From positions 10,474,030 through 10,534,029 of the forward strand of contig CAIIXF020000009.1 of assembly GCA_903813345.2 (NCBI GenBank): a stretch of 60,000 bases of DNA, read 5' to 3'. Positions 48,301-53,238 of the stretch are shown here, in pieces. The translations under genes and the position numbers were made by a program. The DNA is from Owenia fusiformis. Lineage: Eukaryota > Annelida > Polychaeta > Sabellida > Oweniidae. How positions within the stretch are numbered: the stretch's first letter is position 1; the number at the start of each line of letters is the position of its first letter. Below the pieces are notes generated by a model. The model was not told the DNA's origin and did not search any database. It saw only the letters and a program-made list of their open reading frames with translations.

Positions 48301-48448
48301 AAATTGAGACGAGAGATCTTTCGAAAATTAAGCATTTGTATGCAGGATGTATTTATCAACAATGATAATAATGTTTTGACAACTTACCATTTTGCACACC
48401 GCTTGATTTCCTCAGAAACCTAGAGCATTTAAAAAGTCGTCCAGCCAT
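18236..48448 (-). CDS. ABAT: 4-aminobutyrate aminotransferase, mitochondrial (5' six coding exons)
   Basis: Six exons on the - strand with GT-AG borders and consistent phase: 48388-48448, 40141-40256, 33412-33529, 32234-32283, 19237-19317 and 18236-18328 (519 nt, 173 residues). Exon 1 starts MAGRLFKCSRFLRKSS, a basic mitochondrial targeting peptide. The rest reads like vertebrate GABA transaminase: TEVPGPKS, HGNYMVDVDNNKILDL, GYNNPRLLKL, FVNRPALGNLPP and MGCGSCANEQAFKNIFMAYR. The family enzyme uses PLP to convert GABA and 2-oxoglutarate to succinate semialdehyde and glutamate. The family is about 500 residues, so only the N-terminal third is seen, before the PLP lysine. The CGSC motif corresponds to the conserved iron-sulfur-linked cysteine region recalled for ABAT. 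Introns 1-5 are full of mobile elements. Downstream exons must lie left of 18,236 or beyond the window. Confidence 0.85.
18630..19087. mobile_element. Foldback MITE in ABAT intron 5
   Basis: Inverted arms of about 80 bp (CACTGTTC then GGATGACTCTAACTGCAG inward) face each other at both ends, with one small indel. The flanks share AATAT, a possible 5-bp target duplication. No ORF. Confidence 0.6.
19237..19317 (-). CDS. ABAT: ABAT exon 5
   Basis: 27 codons in phase 0 with acceptor TTTCAG and donor GTATGT, reading TYFVNRPALGNLPPSDW and continuing to SALLS. It matches the FVNRPALG block of GABA transaminase. Confidence 0.85.
19520..19655 (+). repeat. CCAATCGCC-type short tandem repeat with terminal hairpin
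   Basis: A run of diverged CCAATC(A/G)CCAACC units (about 19532-19600) is followed by a hairpin TGTCACCAC / GTGGTGACA at 19626-19650. The hairpin resembles the phrase beginning the minisatellite at 50,185, so both may derive from one repeat family. Confidence 0.4.
19762..19834 (+). repeat. DIRS left inverted terminal repeat
   Basis: 73 bp whose reverse complement, with a few mismatches, forms 31662-31736. Its first 38 bases (19762-19799) are also perfectly complementary to 31364-31401. Confidence 0.85.
20228..21406 (+). pseudogene. DIRS gag-like ORF with an internal stop
   Basis: One reading frame runs from the ATG at 20228 to 21406 (about 392 codons) but is cut by a single TAG at 20645-20647. 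The protein is Ser/Lys-rich at the start and Arg/Gly-rich at the end (RGRGRGANN near 21250), suggesting nucleic-acid binding. No zinc knuckle was seen. Its end overlaps the reverse transcriptase frame by about 100 bases, as is common in DIRS elements. Assignment rests on position and composition. Confidence 0.65.
21391..22724 (+). pseudogene. DIRS reverse transcriptase and N-terminal RNase H
   Basis: Pieces in three frames: frame of 21280 (EEPIKID onward, TAA at 21598-21600), the same frame resuming to about 21795, then a +1 shift to the frame at 21815 (YSVPIAYDSQRFLQF, FIDDCCLF as the YxDD-box variant, FLGFILNS), then a second shift near 22445 to the RNase H start (FLRMDSSTLGWGT, HINYLELLAI). 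The RNase H frame is cut at QTD, at 22724, by the LTR element and resumes at 29556. A duplicated GGCAATAAA near 22437-22452 may be the cause of the second shift. Confidence 0.75.
22720..22724 (+). repeat. Target-site duplication, left
   Basis: CGGAC here and at 29556-29560 flank the LTR element exactly. Removing one copy and the element rejoins the RNase H reading frame. Confidence 0.9.
22725..23066 (-). repeat. 3' LTR of the Gmr1-like element
   Basis: 342 bp from TGTAATG to CATTACA (as an inverted pair of ends), next to the polypurine tract. On the - strand its first 84 bp (22983-23066) are identical to 29472-29555 and include a TATAAAG motif. The remaining 258 bp have no clear match on the right side, so the two LTRs are not alike over their whole length. 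Confidence 0.7.
23067..23083 (-). promoter_or_regulatory. Polypurine tract (plus-strand primer site)
   Basis: On the - strand a 17-base run of A and G directly abuts the 3' LTR, the position needed to prime second-strand DNA synthesis in LTR retroelements. Confidence 0.8.
23386..28197 (-). CDS. Gag-Pol polyprotein, Gmr1-like Ty3/Gypsy retrotransposon
   Basis: 1,603 residues, uninterrupted. Order: acidic and Glu/Arg-rich coiled N-terminus (100-165), Gag-like region (170-330), three CCHC zinc knuckles (375-388, 397-410, 418-431), protease with DTG at 472-474, acidic linker (600-690), integrase zinc finger (H-H about 769-776, C-C 803-809), integrase core D839, D898 and E934 (DD35E spacing), GPY/F-like module (WNGPY at 1071), reverse transcriptase (about 1180-1400, YLDD at 1338-1341) and RNase H (TDAS about 1488, E1528, D1555), ending in ADALSRL. 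Gag and Pol share one frame with no stop or shift. Absence of nonsense mutations suggests a young copy. An antisense ORF at 27736-28200 is a shadow. Confidence 0.9.
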   Translation of the reverse strand: MIMPIDTRANTYSEKPDQGKDRKDKDQPQGAERKEEPFKEAMAESEDFHCDDDDLTKMEDPTKMKYPYMMQDPDAQPKMEGLGVQQGTDTTRMMQLMMDMFLKNNEATERRLRDMERARLEEIKQEREERRRLEEIRAQERQQEREDQRKLIEQLRKDKEQEGKRLKDPFITKLKDADDIEDFLTVFERTATMCNWKLEHWTLKLAPALSGKAQAAYVSLNAEDAMNYETVKASILKRYSINEEAYRIRFRGLKRTDDEGIKAFAVRLTDVFNKWSKDATTIEDLGDLIIKEQLVSTLPSDVQLWVKEHDPKTSEDVVKLADNYLEARKQEGTDTPQTVYKPKKFGNRNNRDKDTTKSTNQADAFKQKPLESIQCFKCQSFGHYSADCSSAKTVNKCTKCLNLGHTAAECRTDTTKRCENCKIFGHETSYCKRGKKGYLCKSKNDIFSQYNRSRDGTVQGLMNNKKVKLLIDTGSCKTIVHKDLVEPDQVLSDDEITMTCVHGDHKSYPTTNVTFSIGDETFHVDAVVSDSVPTQVLLGQDVLRQLDKEKMDKYIYKKPTNSSYVTTCQQWKEQLQEEYEDKLLDECSNVKLTPAKKDNTTMNLHDDNSEDDTQDAVQTEHNDSDDVKAAQTQHSDNETDIDDADTSEFEGDELPFKFDDTIFLRRKADKIKKTRRQRRSERMKLQSKEKEQELGTIDVDCLKEMQNTDPTLKDVRKKILDSTDTNRDIPYFIRKDGLIYRISKTPLDEQLEQIVIPKGCRKQILDVAHSIPLAGHLGMQKTTNTITRRFFWPGIHKDITNYCKSCDKCQLIAKKKTMDRAPLIPLPVITEPFKKIAMDVIGPLVRSTKGNKYILCIGDYGTRYPEAVPMRNTDAKRIATELMTLFSRVGIAEVILTDQGTNFMSKTLKEVYRLLGITGVTSTPYHQQTDGQVEKFNGTLINMLRKFVADEPKLWDVYLPYVLFAYREVPNSSTGFSPFELLYGRDVRGPLDILKENWVAKEDTPPTVVEYVVKMREKLDALHKLAESNAADSKTTQKKYYDKKSKESTLEPGDEVLLLLPTSENKLEMRWNGPYKVKQRHGKVNYEVEVGNKTKIYHINLLRKYTDREEYCFMMTEDEGDSDIEDVMVISTKPDVQIKKYDLNAEMTVYQTQQMKSLLDDFNDVLSNEPGRTDLIRHHVDTGQEKPHRQPSYRIPQSHLKIVKEELDSMLKDGIIEPSTSEWISNVVLIPKKDNTIRFCIDFRYLNSVSKFDHYLMPRIDDIIDKLQKAKWITVVDLCRGFWQILLTEESRDKCAFRTPWGIFQFIVMPFGLHGAPATFQRMVDELLRGAEDYIAAYLDDIIIFSETFQDHLTHVEDLMKRLREHHLTAKPAKCQFGYHEVVYCGHKVGKGRVTLKPSAIEAIQKFERPETKSLLKTYLGMTGYYRRFVEDYATKAYPLTELTRRQIPKKIPWDDKAEHSFQILKKELCEHPILRTPDFNLQFIVMTDASDYGISGILCQTFDDGEHPVIYLSRKMMPRERNYAVIEKECLAMKWAIEQLSYYLLGREFVVVTDHNPLVWLKNMKNTNPRLMRWSLSLQQYRFTVIHRAGRYNQNADALSRL
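28198..29471 (-). other. 5' leader of the Gmr1-like element
   Basis: About 1.27 kb between the ORF start and the 84-bp repeat, AT-rich and without ORFs. It includes a GCTT tandem run at about 28554-28573. The 5' LTR should end somewhere here. A weak candidate for its inner border is TGTAATGCTGTTATT at 28450, which resembles the outer end at 22725. No clear tRNA primer site (CCA on the + strand beside the border) was found. Confidence 0.5.
29472..29555 (-). repeat. 5' LTR, confirmed 84-bp part
   Basis: 84 bases identical to 22983-23066 and ending CATTACA against the right target duplication. It marks the start (U3 side) of the 5' LTR. The rest of this LTR could not be delimited. Confidence 0.8.
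29556..30328 (+). pseudogene. DIRS RNase H C-terminal part
   Basis: Continues the frame broken at 22724: DNTTALAYVNKMGGMTSPDC, then FIPGCQNVEADAKSR and the DIRS-typical MFASRLNHQLPRYVSWRPDP. The frame stays open to 30328 and overlaps the start of the recombinase frame. Confidence 0.75.
29935..31149 (+). pseudogene. DIRS tyrosine recombinase
   Basis: One frame from 29935 to 31149, broken by a TAA at 30268-30270 just after KKQYSVY in the N-terminal SAM-like part. The catalytic part is otherwise complete: R in VTGQRRQTL, HxxR in KPHSTRSAS and the nucleophile Y in FAKFYNK. In DIRS elements this enzyme inserts a circular cDNA intermediate without target duplication. The stop would remove the catalytic domain in the absence of readthrough. 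Confidence 0.8.
31364..31480 (+). repeat. DIRS internal complementary region
   Basis: 31364-31401 is the perfect reverse complement of the left element end (19762-19799), and 31401-31480 is the reverse complement of the right element end (31700-31779). The two halves meet at AATT, a copy of the joined circle junction, as known for DIRS elements. Confidence 0.85.
31662..31779 (+). repeat. DIRS right inverted terminal repeat and end extension
   Basis: 31662-31736 is the inverted partner of the left repeat. 31737-31779 is found only on this side and in the internal complementary region. Confidence 0.85.
32234..32283 (-). CDS. ABAT: ABAT exon 4
   Basis: 50 nt, acceptor TTTTAG and donor GTAAGA, completing a Gly and reading YNNPRLLKLMDDPASK. 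It matches the SHPALLKL region of GABA transaminase. Confidence 0.85.
32530..33184. mobile_element. Foldback MITE in ABAT intron 3
   Basis: Ends GGTGATTTTAG and CTAAAATCACC, with inverted arms of well over 100 bp (phrases CAGTCATATCTTTCAC and AATATGTTTTCTTTC recur inverted). No clear target duplication and no ORF. Confidence 0.6.
33412..33529 (-). CDS. ABAT: ABAT exon 3
   Basis: 118 nt, acceptor TTCCAG and donor GTATGT, reading DTGHTQFFVNYEKSHGNYMV and on through DVDNNKILDLFSQ. It is the block before the VPIGY region in vertebrate ABAT. Confidence 0.9.
33740..35246 (+). mobile_element. HINE-like non-autonomous element, family B, copy 2
   Basis: Same ends as 14952-15914: ATGTCCCCACCA at 33763-33774 and TGGTGGGGACAT at 35233-35244. 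It has more core units (about six of roughly 150 bp, each with a 'aaaatggctgcc' and 'cagaatgccaaaaaactaat' phrase) and a GGAC/CAGA microsatellite at about 35143-35203. The different unit number between the copies shows array expansion or contraction. Confidence 0.7.
35321..35497. mobile_element. 177-bp TA-flanked MITE
   Basis: Ends CAGTAAAACCTGT and ACAGGTTTCACTG with TA on both sides. A second copy of identical length is at 41747-41923 and a partial one at 48707-48770. Confidence 0.65.
36948..37878. mobile_element. hAT-like non-autonomous transposon
   Basis: 17-bp terminal inverted repeats CAGGGCACGCCTTAAGC, flanked by the 8-bp duplication GTTCTATT at 36940-36947 and 37879-37886. CAGGG ends with 8-bp duplications are typical of hAT elements. 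Inside is a CTGGTCANNATGACCAG palindrome repeated near 36977-37060. No transposase ORF. Confidence 0.75.
39768..40104. mobile_element. 337-bp TA-flanked MITE
   Basis: Ends CTGTAAAACGGGTA and TACCCATTTTACAG with TA on both sides (39766-39767 and 40105-40106). The interior repeats a TTTTAGCGAA phrase. No ORF. Probably mobilised by a Tc1/mariner-type enzyme (inference from TA). Confidence 0.65.
40141..40256 (-). CDS. ABAT: ABAT exon 2
   Basis: 116 nt, acceptor TTCCAG and donor GTATTA, reading KCLSSLASTYNEPDTPKMVT then EVPGPKS. The TEVPGP motif starts the mature enzyme core in vertebrate ABAT. Confidence 0.85.
40374..40985. mobile_element. Foldback MITE in ABAT intron 1
   Basis: About 40-bp near-perfect ends (AGGGTGGGC... 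inverted) extend into longer imperfect arms: GAAAATTTGGAAATTTTTCATGA recurs in both orientations. 612 bp, no ORF, no clear target duplication. Confidence 0.6.
41685..41711 (+). repeat. AACTA microsatellite
   Basis: About five perfect AAACT units in a row. Confidence 0.7.
41747..41923. mobile_element. 177-bp MITE, second copy
   Basis: Same family and same length as 35321-35497, with CAGTAAAACATGT and ACAGGCTTTACTG ends. The left flank is CA, not TA, so the site has mutated. Confidence 0.6.
42829..44039. mobile_element. Mutator-like element with tandem-array ends
   Basis: 1,211 bp. Both ends are arrays of a 15-bp unit (ACCCAGTTNTCCGAA) in opposite orientation, seven units at 42835-42945 and seven at about 43930-44030. 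The element starts GGGT and is flanked by a perfect 10-bp duplication TATGTCAAAG (42819-42828 and 44040-44049). G-rich ends with a 9-11 bp duplication suggest the Mutator superfamily. The interior (43050-43925) is AT-rich without an ORF. Confidence 0.7.
44975..45075. mobile_element. Relic arm of the foldback family
   Basis: TCGATAAACCCATATGATTG followed by GGTTCAACTACA and a diverged tail resembles one arm of 47550-48095 near 47925-48000. The second arm was not found. Confidence 0.4.
45449..45727. mobile_element. 279-bp TIR element with 8-bp duplication
   Basis: Ends TAGTTCAACAAGTTAAACC and GGTCTAACTTGTTGAACTA are inverted, flanked by the 8-bp duplication GAAAGCGG (45441-45448 and 45728-45735). 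No ORF. Confidence 0.6.
46205..46515. repeat. GGCCC-rich low-complexity repeat fragment
   Basis: Starts GTGACGGATCCAGG and continues with repeated GGCCCAAATTTT and GGCCTTAA phrases, ending in a long C run (46500-46512). It looks like a dispersed repeat end (CAGTGACGGATCC and GGATCCGCCATAGTTA near the two borders are inverted). Confidence 0.45.
46540..46575. mobile_element. 36-bp insertion made only of two inverted ends
   Basis: Arms TTATCCCGTTCCAGGAC and GTCCTGGAACGGGATAA are separated by two bases and flanked by a perfect 8-bp duplication GCCCTCGC (46532-46539 and 46576-46583). The ends match those of the 546-bp element at 47550-48095. Confidence 0.75.
46630..48240. repeat. 1.6-kb inverted repeat with internal tandem array
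   Basis: 46645-46810 is inverted and similar to 48096-48240 (shared phrase AAGTAGCGCAAGGATCCTGC). Between the arms lies a diverged tandem array of roughly 38-45 bp units (phrase TATATTACATTGTCACGG), about 47030-47540. The whole is a foldback structure in ABAT intron 1 and is itself interrupted by the 546-bp element. Confidence 0.6.
47550..48095. mobile_element. 546-bp foldback transposon with 8-bp duplication
   Basis: Ends TTATCCCGTTCCCGGACTAT in inverted orientation, flanked by ATGGCAGG (47542-47549 and 48096-48103). Beyond the ends, most of each half is complementary to the other (TTTGCCTGTACGATTACAAC recurs inverted), so it folds into one long hairpin. No ORF. Confidence 0.75.
48388..48448 (-). 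CDS. ABAT: ABAT exon 1 (mitochondrial targeting peptide)
   Basis: 61 nt from the ATG at 48448, donor GTAAGT. Encodes MAGRLFKCSRFLRKSSGVQN, which is basic and free of acidic residues. It joins exon 2 in phase. The assignment depends on phase and targeting character, as first exons are poorly conserved. Confidence 0.65.
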
Positions 48449-48896
48449 TTTTATGTAGGTCAGCACTTTATCACGAGAAAACACTTGTATTAGTTATATA
48501 ATTAATCGCTATAGCGAGATAAATGTAAACATTGGTCACTTGATCATTTTTACGACCTTCGGAACTTCCGCTCTCCAGTGATTATTTTTTTCAATTTTTT
48601 ATATCTTTGTTACCAGTATAGGAGAAGTGACATACTTCAGACGGTGTCACACTGTAAGCTTGGAGTTTGTAGTAAGTTATTTTAGTTTCATACTTGTACA
48701 ATGTACAGTAAAACCTGTGTTAACTTGTTGAACATCTCTCACACCTCTGGCACAAAATGTTCACTGTACTGTAATACTCTTCTGAACACAGATTGTGGGA
48801 AGTTCCATAGTCTTAGCTATATTTTTCTATATATTCTTCTATGCTACACTTTACAAACGTTTATCTGTATACTATACTGTAGATCTGCTTGAAACC
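48449..48896. promoter_or_regulatory. Shared intergenic region between divergent ABAT and PLP-lyase genes
   Basis: 448 bp between two opposite start codons, so probably a bidirectional promoter (inference). It includes a partial 177-bp MITE at 48707-48770. CTGTAG at 48876-48881 just before the + strand start resembles a splice acceptor, so a 5' untranslated exon may lie upstream. No clear TATA box was identified. Confidence 0.45.
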
Positions 48897-51829
48897 ATGA
48901 CTGCAAGGGCTCCAAATGTGAAAGACTTGGATGTGATACCTTTGGAGAAAATTGAAGAGGCAAGGATGAATTTAGAACATCAAGGCGTGCTCAAGACACC
49001 CTTAGTGCCACTGAACATTGACCTTGATGACAAAAAGGTTTGTTGTTTTTTTGTTTGTTTGTTTTCATTCAGGCTTGTTTTATCCCATGCTAGGCTGGAT
49101 ATAGTTTGTTTATTACGTAAAATACGGCAGTTGGGACAATCTTACGTACCAAACCGATCACTTTCTTCTACAACAATGGCAAACTATGGACACTGTAGCT
49201 AGCTTTCGATTAGACTCTTACCATAAGGGGATTTAATGACATACCTATAGTAACACCAAACTTATGAAGATGAGTATATCTCACTCTTTCCTTCATACAA
49301 CCATGGGTTTGCCCATGATACAACTTATGGAGGGGAGTGTATATATGATTGCATCACAGATTGCTGGAAGTCCTACTACTAGCTGATTGTATTCCTTGGG
49401 TTGCACTTTTTCAGATCTACCTCAAGCTTGAAAATCTCCAACCAATTGGTTCATTTAAGATAAGAGGTGCTTTGAATGCTATAAAATGTACGCCCCCAGT
49501 GTTCCTTTCCAATGGTGTTTACACAGCAAGTGCTGGGAACTTTGCACAAGGGTTAGCATGGGGAGCTACAAAGCTTGGCATCCCAGCTAAGATTGTAGTC
49601 CCAGAGAATGCTCCTCAAATGAAGGTATTTTGCTTATTTGATTGTGCATTGAACGAATTGTGCTTTTTTGATTGTGCATTGAACGAATTGTGCTTTTTTG
49701 ATTGTGCATTGTGTTTTACACCTTATAGATAAAGGACCTCTGCTTGAGATGGAGTCAAAATGAGACAATACTACTGTAAGGCTATCTACATAAAATAATG
49801 TTCAAAATTATGAGTGATTTGAGTTGGCATTTTTATATTCATCTGTGCATTTCTACATCTGATAGCGAACTTATTTTGTGCTTAAATCACTGTGTAAATG
49901 TTGATTTCTTTCAAAAACCAATTGTGGATTTTTCCTGAACAATCTGTTCTTTAGATAACAGATCCACATATGAGGGGTTGAAAAAGATTTAACAATATAT
50001 GAAAAAATTGTATCACCACCTGGTTGCGATTACAGAAGTGTAACAATATGTTACAGATACAATAAGTGAATGTCAAATTTACCATTTGTTACAAAAGCTG
50101 ACCACTGAATGCCAACCACAAAAAAGTTGGACACTGTAAACAGTATGTCTGGGCTGTCAATAAAAAGTTGGAGACTACAACAATATGTCACCACTTATGA
50201 TGGTGACACAAAAATGGCAGCACTTATGATGGTGACACAAAAATGGCAGCACTTATGATGGTGACACAAAAATGGCAGGACTTATGATGGTGACACAAAA
50301 ATGGCAGCACTTATGATGGTGACACAAAAATGGCAGCACTTATGATGGTGACACAAAAATGGCAGGACTTATGATGGTGACACAAAAATGGCAGCACTTA
50401 TGATGGTGACACAAAAATGGCAGCACTTATGATGGTGACACAAAAATGGCAGCACTTATGATGGTGACACAAAAATGGCAGCACTTATGATGGTGACACA
50501 AAAATGGCAGCACTTATGATGGTGACACAAAAATGGCAGCACTTATGATGGTGACACAAAAATGGCAGCACTTATGATGGTGACACAAAAATGGCAGCAC
50601 TTATGATGGTGACACAAAAATGGCAGCACTTATGATGGTGACACAAAAATGGCAGCACTTATGATGGTGACACAAAAATGGCAGTTTGAACAATATGTCA
50701 AAACATCTTGTTGGTAATACCACAATATATGTGTATGATTGATTTTTAAGGCTCATTGTGTTTTCTAATAGGTGGATTCCATTCAGAGATATGGAGGGGA
50801 GGTGATACGCGTACCTTATGATGATTGGTGGGGTACTATGATGTCACACACATATCCTGGTCTAGAGGGGGAGTTTGTACACCCTGTCTGTGATCCTAAT
50901 GTAATAGCAGGTATGGATATTGAATATGTTTAATGGTGCCTAAATTGTCATTCCAAAACATCTGACAAGTATTTCAAAAGAGAAATAATCTGTAGTTTTG
51001 CATTATATCTTAGAGGGGCGAATTCTTTTTACCCTCATGGTTATAAATACAATTTTATGCCAGTAAAAACAACATGGATACTTATTTTTACAGTTTATTT
51101 TTTATATATATTTTTATTTCTATTTATTTTTCATTTGATGGATATGGATGGATGTCCATTGGAAATTTTTAAAATTCATATTTATTCCAATTAAACTACA
51201 ACTTGAAATTGATACCTCACATAATAATGTGTGTGGTAGGCAGGTGGTATCTCAGGTGGTATCAACATGACACTCCAGGCATGACACACTATGAAGAAAT
51301 AATCATTTACTCGACCTTCATCTTTCCAGGAAATGGAACAGCTGGACTGGAAATTCTAGAAGATTTACCAGATGTAGATGCAATAATAGCACCATTTGGG
51401 GGAGGAGGGCTATTATGTGGAATAGCCTCAGTGATGAAATCCAAAAAGCCCAGCACAAAAATATATGCATGCGAGGTAGAGACTGCAGCTCCACTATCTG
51501 CCAGTCTTGCTGCTAAGCAACCATGGACATGTGACTATGAAAAAACGTTTATTGATGGTATGGGAGCGAAATGTGTTCTCCCGGGAATGTGGAATTTAAT
51601 TAGCAATCTAGTCGATGATTCAATAGTATTGTCCGTTGAAGAAATTGCAGATGCTATCAGATTATTGGTGACGAGGCATCACATGATTGCAGAGGGGGCA
51701 GGTGCTGCTCCATTGGCTGCAGCTTTGTCTGGGAAAGCTGGGTCGGGAAATATTGTTTGTGTGATATCTGGTGGGAACATAGACAATGCTAAACTTATCA
51801 GTATACTGCAAGGCCATATACCAAATTAA
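48897..51829 (+). CDS. PLP-dependent threonine dehydratase / serine racemase family enzyme
   Basis: Four exons: 48897-49037, 49415-49624, 50772-50910 and 51330-51829 (990 nt, 329 residues), all GT-AG and in phase. Fold-type II PLP signatures: GSFKIRGA with the PLP lysine at K62, SAGNFAQGLAWGA (substrate-carboxylate loop), FGGGGLLCG (phosphate-binding glycine loop) and SGGNID near the end. The length fits catabolic threonine dehydratase and serine racemase (about 320-340), without the ACT regulatory domain of biosynthetic enzymes. The family deaminates L-Thr or L-Ser to 2-oxoacids or racemises serine. The motifs do not decide which. Expected in the cytosol, as no targeting peptide is visible. 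The start is the ATG at 48897. An upstream in-frame GTG is not used. Confidence 0.85.
50193..50684 (+). repeat. 29-bp minisatellite, about 17 units
   Basis: Nearly perfect tandem units (ACTTATGATGGTGACAC followed by AAAAATGGCAGC) with only C/G changes at one site (GGCAGGACTT). It lies in intron 2 of the PLP enzyme. The preceding GTCACCACTTATGATGGTGAC forms a hairpin. Confidence 0.9.
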
Positions 51830-53238
51830 AGATTATTTATTTTCAAACCAAATTCTGAATCTTGAAAAAGGTTTGAAATTTTGCTATTTTTTTAGTGACA
51901 ATCATGGTAAAGCTTCCAAAAGGGAACCATTAATACATGGTTGTATCTGTCTTAATGAGACAGATGAGGTAGGTGTCTCACAAAGTTTTACATAAATATA
52001 TGTACAAATGTATGTGATAATTCATGATGTGTTATGAATTCTCAATGGATTTCAGAGGATTTTAAGCATTTCTACAGCTATTATAGATTTTATGTATTCT
52101 ACTTTAATTTATGCACTAGTTAATTTTAAACAGGGTTGTCGTGGCAGCCATTTTGGAAACTTAAGGTACAAGAAATATAATGTATTTTTTAACATATATT
52201 TATTTAGCAAAATATTACACTTCTAAAATTATCTTATTCTTATATCATATTTTAACAATATGGATTTAATAAATAATGTGAGACACAAATAAAATGGAAC
52301 AGTTGAATTATTTTGGAAAACTCAATAAAAAACTCCAATAACATACCATACCATGTTATTTTTTGTTCAAATTACAACAATTTACTGTTATCTTGTATAT
52401 GGTCACATGAAAACAATAAAACATGTATATGTTTAGTTCACATTACAACAGTAAACATTTGTATAATTCACATTACAAATTACAGTTATCTTGTATATAG
52501 TTCAAATTACAACCCCGTGTATAGTTCACATTAAAACAATTCAAAGTATTATCTTGTGAATAGCTCTTCCAACAATTTGCAGTAATCCTGGATATGATCA
52601 ATTTAACAACATTTACAATAAAACTTATGGTTCACAATGCAACAATTAATTGTAAAAATCTGTATGTTCAAACATATACAGTTTACAGCAAAGTTGGAAA
52701 ATCACCTTAAACAGCTAGTTAGTTGATTTGAGTTTAACTTCACAAGGCAAAGTTTTGTTGTCTTTAGTGACACTATTTATCTTTAAATCCATTGGTCAGG
52801 TTATTTCATTCAATGTGTTATTCTGTTTTGCAAGAAAATACAACATCAATACAATCACAGCAAAATTAAATTTTATTTTCATTGGAAATTTTGCTTGGAG
52901 CATGTTTTAAGTCAGATCTCATAATTCATATTAATAATTATTAATAGACATGATTATTAAAATGGGATGAAATACAAAGGCATTTAATTAATACACTACA
53001 GGGACAGACCTGAAGCAAGGGAGCTAAATATTTGAACTGTAAATATGAACATGAACTGCGTTTTGCTCAAAATATATGAACACAATTTTGACCAAATTTT
53101 TGCCAATTTTCAAAATTATAAACATTTTGGGAAAAATGGGGAACTTGAAAGAACTAGTGATGGCCTCATTAGCCAGAGACTTGGCAAAAGCCAATTTTTG
53201 ACAAGAATATGGAGCGAGTTCTTTGGTTTCCCATCTCT
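51830..53238. other. Intergenic, convergent 3' ends
   Basis: Strongly AT-rich with short repeats of TTCACATTACAA (52360-52530). No gene was recognised. The AATAAA at about 52288 and elsewhere could serve either neighbour. Confidence 0.5.

Noticed and set aside
48795-48896. N-terminal extension of the PLP enzyme with a hydrophobic stretch
   Set aside because: It begins at GTG rather than ATG, and a splice acceptor-like CTGTAG sits just before the conserved ATG at 48897.
50193-50684. Possible CRISPR-like array
   Set aside because: The units are directly adjacent tandem copies without unique spacers, inside an intron of a eukaryotic gene.
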